Assembly (NCBI RefSeq): GCF_030056735.1
Contig: NZ_JASHKN010000001.1
Location: 682,001 to 746,000 of the forward strand
DNA: 64,000 nucleotides
Direction: 5' to 3'
From: Rhodococcus sp. IEGM 1409
Lineage (GTDB): Bacteria; Actinomycetota; Actinomycetes; Mycobacteriales; Mycobacteriaceae
Shown here: one piece after another, positions 53,008 to 62,057 of the stretch
Layout of the letters: every line of letters begins with the position of its first letter
Numbering within the stretch: position 1 is the stretch's first letter
Translations under genes and position numbers: made by a program
The notes under the pieces: generated by a model
Told to the model about the DNA's origin: nothing
The model's database searches: none
The model's input: the letters and a program-made list of their open reading frames with translations, nothing else

Positions 53008-53955
53008 GTGAACTCTCGCAACGGCTTGATCTTCGCTCTGCTGTCCGCGGCAACGTTCGGCGTATCGGGCCCGTTCGCGAAATCTCTCATCGAATCAGGG
53101 TGGTCACCCGGGGGCGCAGTGTTCGCACGCGTTGCCGGCGGCGCACTGGTGTTGACGGTGATCGCGGTAGCCACCCAATGGCCTCGCCTACGACGGGTGA
53201 GGGCCCACACGCGAACGGTACTGCTGTACGGGGTGTTCGCGATCTCCGGCGTTCAACTGTGCTTCTTCAATGCCGTGCAACATCTTTCGGTCGGGGTCGC
53301 GCTGCTCCTCGAGTACCTTGCACCGATCATCGTCATCGGATGGGTGTGGATCACCAAAGGCGCACGGCCGAGCGTGCAGACACTTCTCGGTGCAGCGTTT
53401 GCCCTGATCGGCGCCGCCGTGGTGATCGACGTCTTCGGATCGGCGGAGATCAGCGCTGTCGGTGTCGCGTGGGGGCTGGCGGCAGCGGCTTGTCTTGCAG
53501 TCTATTTCGTCATTTCCGAGCGCGCGGACGGCGACCTCCATCCCGTTGTACTCGCGGCGTCGGGGCTCACCGTCAGCGCACTGGTCATCGGCACCCTCGG
53601 ACTCGTCGGCATCCTCCCCTTCCAGTTCTCGGCCTCGAACACAGTCGTGGCAGAACATTCGGTGGGCGTGTGGCTGCCGGTGACGGTTCTCGTCCTGGTC
53701 AGCACCGTCGTCGCCTATCTCACCGGCATCGCCGCGATCACGCTCCTGGGACCAACCGTCGGATCCCTGGTAGCGCTGACCGAAGTGCTGTGTGCGGTTG
53801 TCGCCGCCTGGATCCTGGTCGGGGAATCCGTCACCGCACTACAAGCTGCGGGCGGCGCCGCAATCATCGCCGGTTTGATCCTCGCCCGGCTCGGCCAGGT
53901 TGCACCGAAACAGATACCGGCCGACCCGATGACAAATGTCATGGCAGAAGAATGA
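53008..53955 (+). CDS. EamA-family (DMT) transporter
   Basis: A 315-residue transporter with ten hydrophobic helices in two EamA repeats: ALLSAATFGVSGPFAKSLIE at the start, LLLEYLAPIIVIGWVW, then the second half with LLGPTVGSLVALTEVLCAVVAAWILVGESVTALQ (keys). Members export amino acids, drugs or metabolites. The divergent CGNR regulator probably responds to the exported compound. It starts with GTG. Confidence 0.87.
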   Translation: MNSRNGLIFALLSAATFGVSGPFAKSLIESGWSPGGAVFARVAGGALVLTVIAVATQWPRLRRVRAHTRTVLLYGVFAISGVQLCFFNAVQHLSVGVALLLEYLAPIIVIGWVWITKGARPSVQTLLGAAFALIGAAVVIDVFGSAEISAVGVAWGLAAAACLAVYFVISERADGDLHPVVLAASGLTVSALVIGTLGLVGILPFQFSASNTVVAEHSVGVWLPVTVLVLVSTVVAYLTGIAAITLLGPTVGSLVALTEVLCAVVAAWILVGESVTALQAAGGAAIIAGLILARLGQVAPKQIPADPMTNVMAEE

Positions 53956-54000
53956 CGGACAGACGAGGGCTCACGTCCTCGTAGCGAGCAGATTCTATGT

Positions 54001-54957
54001 ATGACCTCAGCACAGGCACGGCATTCACCGCAGGCACTGCACACTCTCAGTGAAGGATCGACACACGACGCCGTCCGGTTGACCGGACTTCGCAAGAGTT
54101 TCGGCACCGTCGACGCCGTCAGGGGTATCGACCTGAGCATCCGCCCCGGCGAGATCGTCGCATTCCTCGGGCCGAACGGCGCAGGCAAGACCACGACGAT
54201 CGACATGATTCTCGGTCTGTCCCGGCCGACGTCTGGCGAGGTGAGCGTCTTCGGAATGTCACCTCGATCTGCGATCGCTCGCGGACTCGTGTCCGCAGTC
54301 ATGCAGACCGGCGGGCTGCTCAAAGAACTGACAGTGTCCGAGACCGTGCAGCTGACCGCCAGTCTGTACGCCCATTCCCGTCCGGTCGACGAGGTGCTGG
54401 GGCGAGCCGGAATCCTCGACATCTCCGATCGCCTTGTCAGCAAATGCTCGGGCGGACAACAACAACGCCTGCGATTTGCGATGGCGTTGCTGTCGGACCC
54501 GCAATTGCTCATTCTCGACGAGCCGACCACCGGCATGGACGTCGAAGGGCGACGGGACTTTTGGTCCGCCATCCGCGCCGACGCAGATCACGGTCGCACT
54601 GTGCTCTTTGCGACGCACTACCTCGAAGAGGCCGATGTCTACGCCGACCGCATCATCCTGGTCCGGCAAGGCACCGTGGTCGCAGACGGGACCACAGCCG
54701 AGGTCAAGTCCATGGCGTCCGGACGGACCCTGCGCGCGACAGTCCCCGGCATCACCGACGAGCTCCTGCGCGCGATACCGAACTCGGACGCCGTCGAGGT
54801 GCGTGGCGAGTCATTGCTCGTGCACTCGGGTGACACCGACGCCGTTGCACGGTTCTTGTTGACCAACACGCAGGCTCGCGATCTCGAAATCGTCTCGCGC
54901 GGTCTCGAAGACGCATTCATCGCACTCACGTCGAACAACTCCGAAGGACAGAAGTGA
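54001..54957 (+). CDS. ABC exporter ATP-binding protein
   Basis: A 318-residue ATPase with Walker A GPNGAGKTTTIDMIL, signature CSGGQQQRLRFAMALL, Walker B LLILDEPTTGMDVEG and an H-loop FATHYLEEADVYADR. The tail beyond about residue 220 is the C-terminal domain of DrrA/CcmA-type multidrug ATPases. It is first in a four-gene operon with its permease and a two-component system, overlapping the permease by one base (TGATG). Confidence 0.92.
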   Translation: MTSAQARHSPQALHTLSEGSTHDAVRLTGLRKSFGTVDAVRGIDLSIRPGEIVAFLGPNGAGKTTTIDMILGLSRPTSGEVSVFGMSPRSAIARGLVSAVMQTGGLLKELTVSETVQLTASLYAHSRPVDEVLGRAGILDISDRLVSKCSGGQQQRLRFAMALLSDPQLLILDEPTTGMDVEGRRDFWSAIRADADHGRTVLFATHYLEEADVYADRIILVRQGTVVADGTTAEVKSMASGRTLRATVPGITDELLRAIPNSDAVEVRGESLLVHSGDTDAVARFLLTNTQARDLEIVSRGLEDAFIALTSNNSEGQK

Positions 54958-55751
54958 TGACCACTGAAACCGAACCGAGCACCTACGGAGCCGAGCGAAC
55001 CGTCGTACCTCTAGGCGGATTCAACACGACGCTTCTGCGACTGGAATTCCGTCGTCTGACCCGCAATCGGCGCACGATGATCTTCACGCTCGTCATGCCG
55101 GTTGTCTTCTTCCTCGTCTTCGGGCTCGGTCAAGGCGACGATGATCACGGGATCGGGCACGGCAATGTCGCCGCGTACATCATGATCAGCATGGCGCTGT
55201 ACGGCGCGATGCTGGCTACTACCAGTGGCGGAGCGATGGTCTCGATCGAACGAGCGTCGGGATGGAGCCGGCAACTTCGGCTGACTCCCCTGACGCCGGT
55301 GGCCTACATCGCCGTCAAACTGATCATGGCGATGCTGCTCGGTCTAGTCTCGATTCTCGTGGTCTACGCCGTCGGCTCGTTCACCTCCGCGCAGATGGAC
55401 GGATCACTGTGGTTTACAACGGCATTGATCGCCTGGCTGGGATCGTCGATCTTCGCGGCCTTCGGCCTGTTCATGGGGTATCTGCTGCCGAGCGAGAACG
55501 TCATGCAATTGCTCGGACCAGGCCTGGCCCTGCTCGCCTTCGGCGGCGGACTCTTCGTGCCGCTCGAAGACGGTTCGGTCTGGGCGAGCATCGCACAGTT
55601 CACACCGATGTTCGGCATCAATGCCCTCGCCCACGCGCCGCTGACGGGCAATAGCATTCACTGGACCTGGATCGTCAATATCCTGGTGTGGTTCGCCATC
55701 TTCGCCGGCGGAGCGATCTGGCGGTTCCAACGAGATACGGAGCGTGTGTAG
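54957..55751 (+). CDS. ABC exporter permease (ABC-2 type)
   Basis: A 264-residue ABC-2 permease with about six helices; TRNRRTMIFTLVMPVVFFLVFG and MVSIERASGWSRQLRLTPLTPVAYIAVKLI are family features (keys). The ATG at 54957 sits in TGATG with the ATPase stop; a GTG codon earlier at 54954 is also possible. With the ATPase it probably removes a membrane-active compound or antibiotic. Confidence 0.9.
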   Translation: MTTETEPSTYGAERTVVPLGGFNTTLLRLEFRRLTRNRRTMIFTLVMPVVFFLVFGLGQGDDDHGIGHGNVAAYIMISMALYGAMLATTSGGAMVSIERASGWSRQLRLTPLTPVAYIAVKLIMAMLLGLVSILVVYAVGSFTSAQMDGSLWFTTALIAWLGSSIFAAFGLFMGYLLPSENVMQLLGPGLALLAFGGGLFVPLEDGSVWASIAQFTPMFGINALAHAPLTGNSIHWTWIVNILVWFAIFAGGAIWRFQRDTERV

Positions 55752-56876
55752 TTGTCGGAAACGACTGACCGAAACGATTCCGTCGCATTGCCGCGACGGA
55801 ATCGTTTCGGCATTCTCTTCGCGGCGGTCTGGATGGTATTTCTCGGCGGGCCGCTGATCGAGGGGTGGAATCTGCGCGACGAACTGCGCGGCTGGACAGG
55901 GATTTTCGCGACGATCGCCTTCAGTTCGCTCTATCTCTACACCTTCGCCACAACGCAGCAGCGGCGCCGAATGACAATGACTTGGCCGACGATTCGCGAA
56001 GCTGCACTGACTCTGGCCGCATTGACCGCGTTGGCCGCTGTCATGATCGTCAGCGTCGGGCCGACCGGTTTGGCAGCCGCACCGTATCTCGCGGTGACAG
56101 CGGTGACGCTGCTGCCGACCGTCGCGGGCGGCATTCTCGCCTTGGTGTTCGCGGCCTCAGTGGAGATAGTGAGCCTCTCGTCGGGGTGGGGGAATTACTC
56201 CGGACTCTCACTCGGTGTCTGCGCGGCCGCATTTGCGACGTGGGGCATCATGTCCCTGATCAGCCGTAACTTCGCCATGCTCCATGAACGCGAAGAGCAG
56301 GAGCAGCGGGCGATCATGGAGGAGCGAACGAGGATGGCGCGCGATCTGCACGACATACTGGGGCACTCACTGACCGTCATCACGATCAAAGCCGAACTGG
56401 CCAACCGCTTACTGGACGTGGACATCGAACGCGCGCGCAGCGAACTCGACGACCTCGAAAGACTCTCTCGTGACGCGTTGGCAGACGTGCGCTCGGCAGT
56501 CGAAGGATTTCGTGGGATTTCGCTACCCGTCGAGATAGCCCGTGCGCGAGAGGCATTGCGTGCGGCAGGGATCGAAGACGAGGTGCCGAGCAGTACCGAC
56601 ATGGTTCCTACTCGCTTTCGTGAACTCTTTGCATGGACGATCCGTGAGGGCGTGACCAACGTGGTTCGGCACAGCGGGGCAACACACTGCCGGATCACGG
56701 TCGACGAAAAAAGCGCGACTGTCGTCGACGACGGACACGGGGCCGGGTCGGTGTCTTCCGGCAACGGTCTGATCGGATTACGAGAGCGAGCCGGTGCGTC
56801 GGGCGCACGAGTGATCATCACTCATCCCCAGCCGCAGGGGTTTGCACTTCAGGTAGTCGAACAGGAGAAAGTGTGA
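55752..56876 (+). CDS. Sensor histidine kinase (DesK/LiaS type)
   Basis: A 374-residue kinase: about five N-terminal transmembrane helices (residues 15-170), then HisKA_3 with the phosphorylated H200 in MARDLHDILGHSLTVITIKAE, then an ATPase domain (VVDDGHGAG, GLIGLRERAG). It begins with TTG, directly after the permease stop, and overlaps the regulator (GTGA). The intramembrane-sensing layout and linked exporter suggest it senses the exporter's substrate or membrane stress. Confidence 0.88.
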   Translation: MSETTDRNDSVALPRRNRFGILFAAVWMVFLGGPLIEGWNLRDELRGWTGIFATIAFSSLYLYTFATTQQRRRMTMTWPTIREAALTLAALTALAAVMIVSVGPTGLAAAPYLAVTAVTLLPTVAGGILALVFAASVEIVSLSSGWGNYSGLSLGVCAAAFATWGIMSLISRNFAMLHEREEQEQRAIMEERTRMARDLHDILGHSLTVITIKAELANRLLDVDIERARSELDDLERLSRDALADVRSAVEGFRGISLPVEIARAREALRAAGIEDEVPSSTDMVPTRFRELFAWTIREGVTNVVRHSGATHCRITVDEKSATVVDDGHGAGSVSSGNGLIGLRERAGASGARVIITHPQPQGFALQVVEQEKV

Positions 56877-57502
56877 GCAACCAGGGCGAGCGGGCATCCA
56901 TACGGCTGCTCTTGGCGGACGACCAGGCGCTCGTACGAGGAGCTTTGGCCGCGTTGCTGGATTTAGAATCCGATCTGTCCGTGGTGGCCGAGGTCGGCCG
57001 CGGTGACGAGGTAGTGGCCGCCGTTCTCGAGCACCGCCCGGATGTCGCGCTTCTCGATGTCGAGATGCCTGGCATGGACGGTATCGCCGCGACAGCAGCC
57101 CTTCGCGAGGCAGCACCCGACACCCGAGTCCTGATCGTCACCACGTTCGGACGTCCCGGATTTCTTCGCAAAGCCCTGCACGCCGGGGCCGGCGGGTTCG
57201 TCGTCAAGGACACACCTGCCAGGCAACTCGCCGACGCGGTCAGACGTGTTCATGCCGGACTTCGCGTCGTCGATCCCACTCTTGCAGCCGACAGTCTCGT
57301 GAGTGGCGAGTCGCCCCTGACGGAACGTGAGACCCAAGTTCTCCGGGCTGCACACGACGGCGCGCCCGTGGCAGCCATAGCGGCGAAACTCTTCCTCTCC
57401 CCGGGAACGGTTCGAAATCACCTGTCGGCCGCGATGGGTAAAACCGGTGCCACGACACGTGCCGAAGCCGTCAGAATCGCCGAGTCGAACGGCTGGCTCT
57501 GA
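56873..57502 (+). CDS. NarL/LuxR-type response regulator
   Basis: A 209-residue response regulator: receiver with phospho-acceptor Asp in VALLDVEMPGMDG (about residue 57) and conserved Lys in FVVKDTPAR, then a LuxR HTH (LTERETQVLRAAHDGAP, LFLSPGTVRNHLSAAMGKTGA). Coupled to the kinase gene, it probably activates the exporter operon. Confidence 0.92.
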   Translation: MSNQGERASIRLLLADDQALVRGALAALLDLESDLSVVAEVGRGDEVVAAVLEHRPDVALLDVEMPGMDGIAATAALREAAPDTRVLIVTTFGRPGFLRKALHAGAGGFVVKDTPARQLADAVRRVHAGLRVVDPTLAADSLVSGESPLTERETQVLRAAHDGAPVAAIAAKLFLSPGTVRNHLSAAMGKTGATTRAEAVRIAESNGWL

Positions 57503-57593
57503 TCAGGGCAGGCGAGAATCCGCTTCCCCGGCAAATAGTTCGCCGCTCGTTCATTGATGGCAATTTGTCCAGATCGCTCAAAGTGGGGACCTT

Positions 57594-57625
57594 CTACCCT
57601 AGGGATTTGCCCGGAAAACTACCCT
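57594..57625 (+). repeat. Direct repeat CTACCCT before the EspR-like gene
   Basis: CTACCCT occurs at 57594 and again at 57619 (25-base period) in the 216-bp gap before the EspR-like gene. It could be a binding site for a dimer on one helix face; function unknown. Confidence 0.3.
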
Positions 57626-57718
57626 GCCGCGAAGGTCCAAACAGCTAATCGTTCGATAACTGGCTATGATGCAGTTAATTGAATTGACAGAGCCTGCGTA
57701 ACGGGGAAGGGACGTCTG

Positions 57719-58156
57719 ATGTCGAACCAGTTCAACGATCGCTTGAACTCGCTGTTCGAGACTGCCGACTTTCACGTCACCAATGCGATGGTTGTTCGCG
57801 GCATGACCGAGTTCGGTTGCCGCATCTCGACTCCGTATCTGTCACAGCTGCGCACCGGCGTCCGAACCAACCCGTCACCCGAAGTGGTTGCCGCCCTCGC
57901 ACACTTCTTCAATGTCCATCCGGACTACTTCTACGCCCCGTCCGACCACACTCCGCCCGCCATCTCCGGCGGCGAGGCAGACCTCTCGCTTCTCGAACAG
58001 CTGCACAACGTGCGCCTGCGAAACCTCACCTCCCGCGTCGTCGACCTCTCACCGTCTTCGCAGGATCTACTCGTGGAAATGGCGGAGAATCTGCGCTCCT
58101 CGGAGAATCTTCCGCGCGTACCACCAGATTCGAATTCCTACATGTCACGCGCATAG
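57719..58156 (+). CDS. EspR-like XRE-family nucleoid regulator
   Basis: A 145-residue protein. The N-terminal half is an HTH of the EspR type (FNDRLNSLFETADFHVTNAMVVRGM, STPYLSQLRTGVRTNPS, VAALAHFFNVHPDYFY, keys); the second half is a helical dimerisation region (LEQLHNVRLRNLTSRVVDLS). It resembles mycobacterial EspR (Rv3849), a DNA-bridging regulator. It has its own promoter region and sits alone between the two-component operon and the metE leader. Confidence 0.85.
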   Translation: MSNQFNDRLNSLFETADFHVTNAMVVRGMTEFGCRISTPYLSQLRTGVRTNPSPEVVAALAHFFNVHPDYFYAPSDHTPPAISGGEADLSLLEQLHNVRLRNLTSRVVDLSPSSQDLLVEMAENLRSSENLPRVPPDSNSYMSRA

Positions 58157-58249
58157 GGCTTCGTCGACACTCCTTGACCGCTCCGGGAGGGTTGGCCTTA
58201 TGCTGGTCAATGCAGCTGGTTCGCCCGGCACGGTCATGAGGAGCCCCGA

Positions 58250-58470
58250 AGACCGTTCCCGGCGTCGAAGCCCCGTCAGCGCAAGCTAACGGAGTGAGAG
58301 GGAACCCGGTGAAAATCCGGGACTGTCCCGCAGCGGTAAGCAGGAACGACCGCCGTTTATGTGCACTGGGCATCCGCCTGGGAAGCGACGGCCAGTAGGT
58401 TCGATCCAACTCGATCGAGTGCCCGCGAGTCCGAAGACCTGCCGACTGTGTCGGGCACGCCGTGCCCGAC
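58250..58470 (+). promoter_or_regulatory. Cobalamin riboswitch before metE
   Basis: The B12-box GGTGAAAATCCGGGACTGTC then CCGCAGCGGTA at about 58310-58338, a purine-rich stretch, a later AGTAGGTTCGATC-like arm, and GCGAGTCCGAAGACCTGCC at 58426-58444 are hallmarks of a cobalamin riboswitch. A perfect inverted repeat (GTCGGGCACG/CGTGCCCGAC, 58450-58470) forms the likely expression platform, 150 bases before the metE start. B12 would switch metE off. Confidence 0.85.
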
Positions 58471-58619
58471 GGTCCACCGCCTCGTGGAATGGGCGTGTAG
58501 ATCTCCAACGGACCTCGTGTGCGGTGCGGGCAGTGCTGCCCGCCGAAGCTCGGGGTCTCGTGAGGTGTACCCGTCTGCCGGCAGTGGCCATCAGTGCATT
58601 GGCAATCTGGAGAAACTCC

Positions 58620-60884
58620 GTGACAACGACATTCACTTCGACCGTGCTGGGCTCACCGCGCATCGGTCCTCATCGCGAACTCAAGCGGGCAACCGAAAGC
58701 TACTGGGCGGGGCGCATCGACGCCGACGCCTTGCAGAGCGTGGCCCGTGACCTCCGTCGGCAGGGCTTGGCCGACCTCCGTGAACTGGGCCTCGACTCGA
58801 TCCCGGTCAACACCTTCTCCTTCTACGATCAAATGCTCGACACCGCAGTTCTTCTCGGCGCACTGCCCGATCGCGTCGCACCCGTCGCCGATCCGTTGGA
58901 CCGCTACTTTGCAGCTGCCCGTGGGACGGACACCATCGCGCCGCTCGAAATGACGAAGTGGTTCGACACCAACTACCACTACCTGGTGCCTGAGATCTCG
59001 CCGTCCACCACGTTCTCACTCGACCCGTCCAAGGTCTTGTCCGAACTCGCAGAAGCACTTTCCGACGGCATTGCAGCCCGCCCGGTCGTCATCGGACCGG
59101 TCACCTTCCTGCTGCTCTCGAAGGCTGTCGGCACCGACGAGCCGCTGCTCTCGCGGCTCGACGAACTACTCCCCCTCTACGCGGATCTACTCGGTCGGCT
59201 CGCGAAGGCCGGCGCGGAGTGGATTCAGCTCGACGAACCGGCGCTCGTGGGCGATCGCACCGACGAGGAAATCGAAGCGGCACGCGCTGCGTACGAACAG
59301 CTTTCAGCACTGTCCGAGCGGCCGTCGATCCTGTTGGCGTCTTACTTCGGTTCGCTGCGTGACGCGCTGCCCGCGCTCGCGTCCACCGGCGTCGAAGGAT
59401 TTGCCGTCGACCTGGTGGCCGGTCAGGATTCGGTCGGCTCGGTCCCCGAACTCGCCCGTAAACTGGTTGTCGCCGGAGTGGTCGACGGACGAAACATCTG
59501 GCGGTCGGATCTGGATTCGGCACTGAGTACTTTGGGCGCCTTGCTGGGCAGCGTGGACACGCTTGCCGTCTCGACGTCGTGCTCCCTGCTGCACGTGCCG
59601 TACACGCTCGCCGCAGAGGCCGATGTCGACAAGGCCCTGCGCTCGTGGCTCGCGTTCGGCACCGAGAAGGTCAAGGAAGTAGTAACTCTCGCAACCGCTC
59701 TCACACAGGGCCGGGAGTCGGTGGAGGACGAGTTCGCGCTGGCCCGAGCTGCCGCGTCGACGCGAAAGGACGATCGCAGACTCAATGACGCGAGTGTTCG
59801 AGGCCGTCTCGACGCTGTGCTGAACTCGGCGAGCGGTCGCGCGCCCGCCGCCGAGCGTCGCGCTGCCCAGGAAGAGTTGCTTTCTCTTCCGCCGCTCCCC
59901 ACGACGACCATCGGCTCGTACCCGCAAACGTCGAAGATCCGTGTCGCTCGCGCGGCGTTGCGCAAGGGTGAGATCGACGAAGCCGAGTACGTCAACCGTA
60001 TGCGCGCCGAGATCGCCGAAGTTGTTGTGCTCCAAGAAAAGCTGGACCTCGACGTACTTGTTCACGGTGAACCTGAACGCAACGACATGGTTCAGTACTT
60101 CGCGGAGCAGTTGGACGGGTTCTTCGCCACCGCCAACGGTTGGGTCCAGTCGTACGGCACCCGCTGCGTGCGTCCGCCCATTCTTTACGGCGACGTCTCG
60201 CGTCCGAAGCAGATGACCGTCGACTGGATTACCTACGCACAGTCCCTGACCGAGAAGCCGGTCAAGGGCATGCTCACCGGGCCCGTCACCATTCTGGCCT
60301 GGTCGTTCGTCCGTGACGACCAACCCCTCGCCGACTCGGCAAATCAAGTCGCACTGGCTATTCGAGACGAGACGGTCGATCTGCAGGCCGCCGGTATCGG
60401 AATCATCCAGGTCGACGAACCCGCATTGCGTGAGCTACTCCCGCTGCGCACTGCGGACCAGCCCGCCTACCTGGACTGGTCGGTCGGCGCCTTCCGGTTG
60501 GCCACCTCGGGCGTCGCAGATTCCACCGCCATCCACACGCACCTGTGCTACTCCGAGTTCGGAGCGGTGATCGGCGCCATTGCCGGTCTGGACGCGGACG
60601 TCACGTCCATCGAGGCGGCGCGATCGCACATGGAGGTCCTCGACGATCTCAGTTCGGTCGGGTTCGACCTCGGCGTCGGCCCGGGAGTCTACGACATCCA
60701 CTCGCCGCGTGTGCCGAGCGTCGACGAGATTGCCGAATCCCTGCGTGAGGCACTCAAAGCTGTTCCGGTCGAGCGGTTGTGGGTCAACCCGGACTGCGGT
60801 TTGAAAACCCGCGGTTCCGTCGAGGTCGAAGCGTCGCTGCGTAACCTCGTCGAAGCCGCGAAGTTGGTACGAGCGGAACTCTAG
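58620..60884 (+). CDS. metE: Cobalamin-independent methionine synthase
   Basis: A 754-residue MetE that transfers a methyl group from polyglutamyl-methyltetrahydrofolate to homocysteine without B12. Motifs: [14 protein letters not shown] (14-27), [26 protein letters not shown] in the N-terminal barrel, and [48 protein letters not shown] and [10 protein letters not shown] in the C-terminal barrel with zinc-ligand Cys/His. The GTG start at 58620 follows GGAG; upstream in-frame extension lies in the riboswitch. A 50-bp hairpin repeat lies after its stop. Confidence 0.94.
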   Translation: MTTTFTSTVLGSPRIGPHRELKRATESYWAGRIDADALQSVARDLRRQGLADLRELGLDSIPVNTFSFYDQMLDTAVLLGALPDRVAPVADPLDRYFAAARGTDTIAPLEMTKWFDTNYHYLVPEISPSTTFSLDPSKVLSELAEALSDGIAARPVVIGPVTFLLLSKAVGTDEPLLSRLDELLPLYADLLGRLAKAGAEWIQLDEPALVGDRTDEEIEAARAAYEQLSALSERPSILLASYFGSLRDALPALASTGVEGFAVDLVAGQDSVGSVPELARKLVVAGVVDGRNIWRSDLDSALSTLGALLGSVDTLAVSTSCSLLHVPYTLAAEADVDKALRSWLAFGTEKVKEVVTLATALTQGRESVEDEFALARAAASTRKDDRRLNDASVRGRLDAVLNSASGRAPAAERRAAQEELLSLPPLPTTTIGSYPQTSKIRVARAALRKGEIDEAEYVNRMRAEIAEVVVLQEKLDLDVLVHGEPERNDMVQYFAEQLDGFFATANGWVQSYGTRCVRPPILYGDVSRPKQMTVDWITYAQSLTEKPVKGMLTGPVTILAWSFVRDDQPLADSANQVALAIRDETVDLQAAGIGIIQVDEPALRELLPLRTADQPAYLDWSVGAFRLATSGVADSTAIHTHLCYSEFGAVIGAIAGLDADVTSIEAARSHMEVLDDLSSVGFDLGVGPGVYDIHSPRVPSVDEIAESLREALKAVPVERLWVNPDCGLKTRGSVEVEASLRNLVEAAKLVRAEL

Positions 60885-60892
60885 GGGCACAG

Positions 60893-60942
60893 CCCCTGTG
60901 CGCCTTTTTGGTAGTGGGCGCTACCAGAAAGGCGCACCGGGG
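60893..60942 (+). repeat. 50-bp palindromic repeat, copy A (after metE)
   Basis: CCCCTGTGCGCCTTTTTGGT...AGAAAGGCGCAC-CGGGG forms a long hairpin with an inner GGTAG/CTACC stem. It is 47/50 identical to the copy at 63155 and lies nine bases after the metE stop, where it probably acts as a terminator. Confidence 0.75.
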
Positions 60943-61112
60943 TCGGCTGAACCACGTGCCCTGTGGCCGATCCTTCTCAGAAATCGGACGTTCGCTTCCG
61001 GAACCCGACTTTTCCTGTTACCTTGCCTTACTAGACAGTGACCTAAGGAGAGGCCTTACAACCGCGAAAGCGACGACCCAGGCCCGGGTTCACGTCGAAG
61101 GAGTTCACCCAC

Positions 61113-62057
61113 GTGGACACGGTTTCGACCGATGTCCGCCATTCCACCATCGAGTACGCCCCTAGCTTAGAACTCGACATAATCCGTCCGAAGGACCCAC
61201 CGCAGCCGTTGCCTGCGATCGTGTGGATCCACGGCGGTGGATGGCGGCTACAAGACCGCACGGCCAGCCCAGACCTCGCGAAGTATTTCGCTTCAGAGGG
61301 ATACGTGATGGTCAGCATCGACTACCGGTTGGCGCCGGACACAATTCACCCCGGCCAATTGCTCGACGTTCGCAGCGCAGTGCGCTGGCTTCGCAGCAAC
61401 GCCGCCGAACATCTTGTGGATCCTGATCGAATTGGGCTCTGGGGATCGTCGGCCGGAGGGCACCTCGCAGCGCTTGCCGGCATCCATTCCTCGACGCTTC
61501 GCCTGGAACACGAAGAGGCCTCATCCGTCAGCTCCGCTGTCCACGCCGTCGTCAACGGTTATGGTCCAGCGGATCTTCCTGCACTGGTGAATCTTTCGTA
61601 TCCGATCTCCGAAGCCGAAGAACGATCGCCCGAGGCATCACTGTTGGGTGGACCGGTTCGAGACAACCTCACCGCCGCACGCGACGCGAGTCCGGCACTC
61701 GTAGTCAAAGGCAGAACACCCCCGTTTCTCGTCATGCACGGGGCCGAGGACACGATGGTTCCATTCCACCAAAGCATCGCCCTGTACGAGTCGCTCGCCT
61801 CCTACGGAAACGACGTGATCCTGTATCTCGTCGACGGTTTCGGCCACGGCTTCTTCAATCCTGGCCATGTGCTGGAGTTGGGGCCTGGGCTCAGTCTCGA
61901 TCAGGGGCATCTCGAGCGTGATCCGTCCGCGCCTGCAACCATCCGAGCGTCCACCGACCGCGGGACGCAGTTCGTCGAACTTCACCCGTGCGCGTCGTTC
62001 GCGACGATCGAAGCATTTTTCTCTGGAACGCTGAAAGCAGGTGCACCCGTCACATGA
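61113..62057 (+). CDS. Alpha/beta hydrolase (HGGG esterase-like)
   Basis: A 314-residue hydrolase with the oxyanion-hole WIHGGGW (about 38-44), nucleophile Ser in GLWGSSAGGH (about 105-114), and the Asp/His of the triad in VMHGAEDTMVP and GFGHGFFN. This is the HSL/BD-FAE-type group acting on esters or amides. The GTG start follows GGAG at 61101-61104. It overlaps the bicupin gene (ATGA). It may release the phenolic substrate of that dioxygenase. Confidence 0.87.
   Translation: MDTVSTDVRHSTIEYAPSLELDIIRPKDPPQPLPAIVWIHGGGWRLQDRTASPDLAKYFASEGYVMVSIDYRLAPDTIHPGQLLDVRSAVRWLRSNAAEHLVDPDRIGLWGSSAGGHLAALAGIHSSTLRLEHEEASSVSSAVHAVVNGYGPADLPALVNLSYPISEAEERSPEASLLGGPVRDNLTAARDASPALVVKGRTPPFLVMHGAEDTMVPFHQSIALYESLASYGNDVILYLVDGFGHGFFNPGHVLELGPGLSLDQGHLERDPSAPATIRASTDRGTQFVELHPCASFATIEAFFSGTLKAGAPVT

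Noticed and set aside
61015..61050. Possible IdeR/DtxR iron box in TTACCTTGCCTTAC before the esterase gene
   Set aside because: Only part of the TTAGGTTAGGCTAACC consensus is matched and no iron gene follows; the CCTTA/TAAGG arms may be another site.
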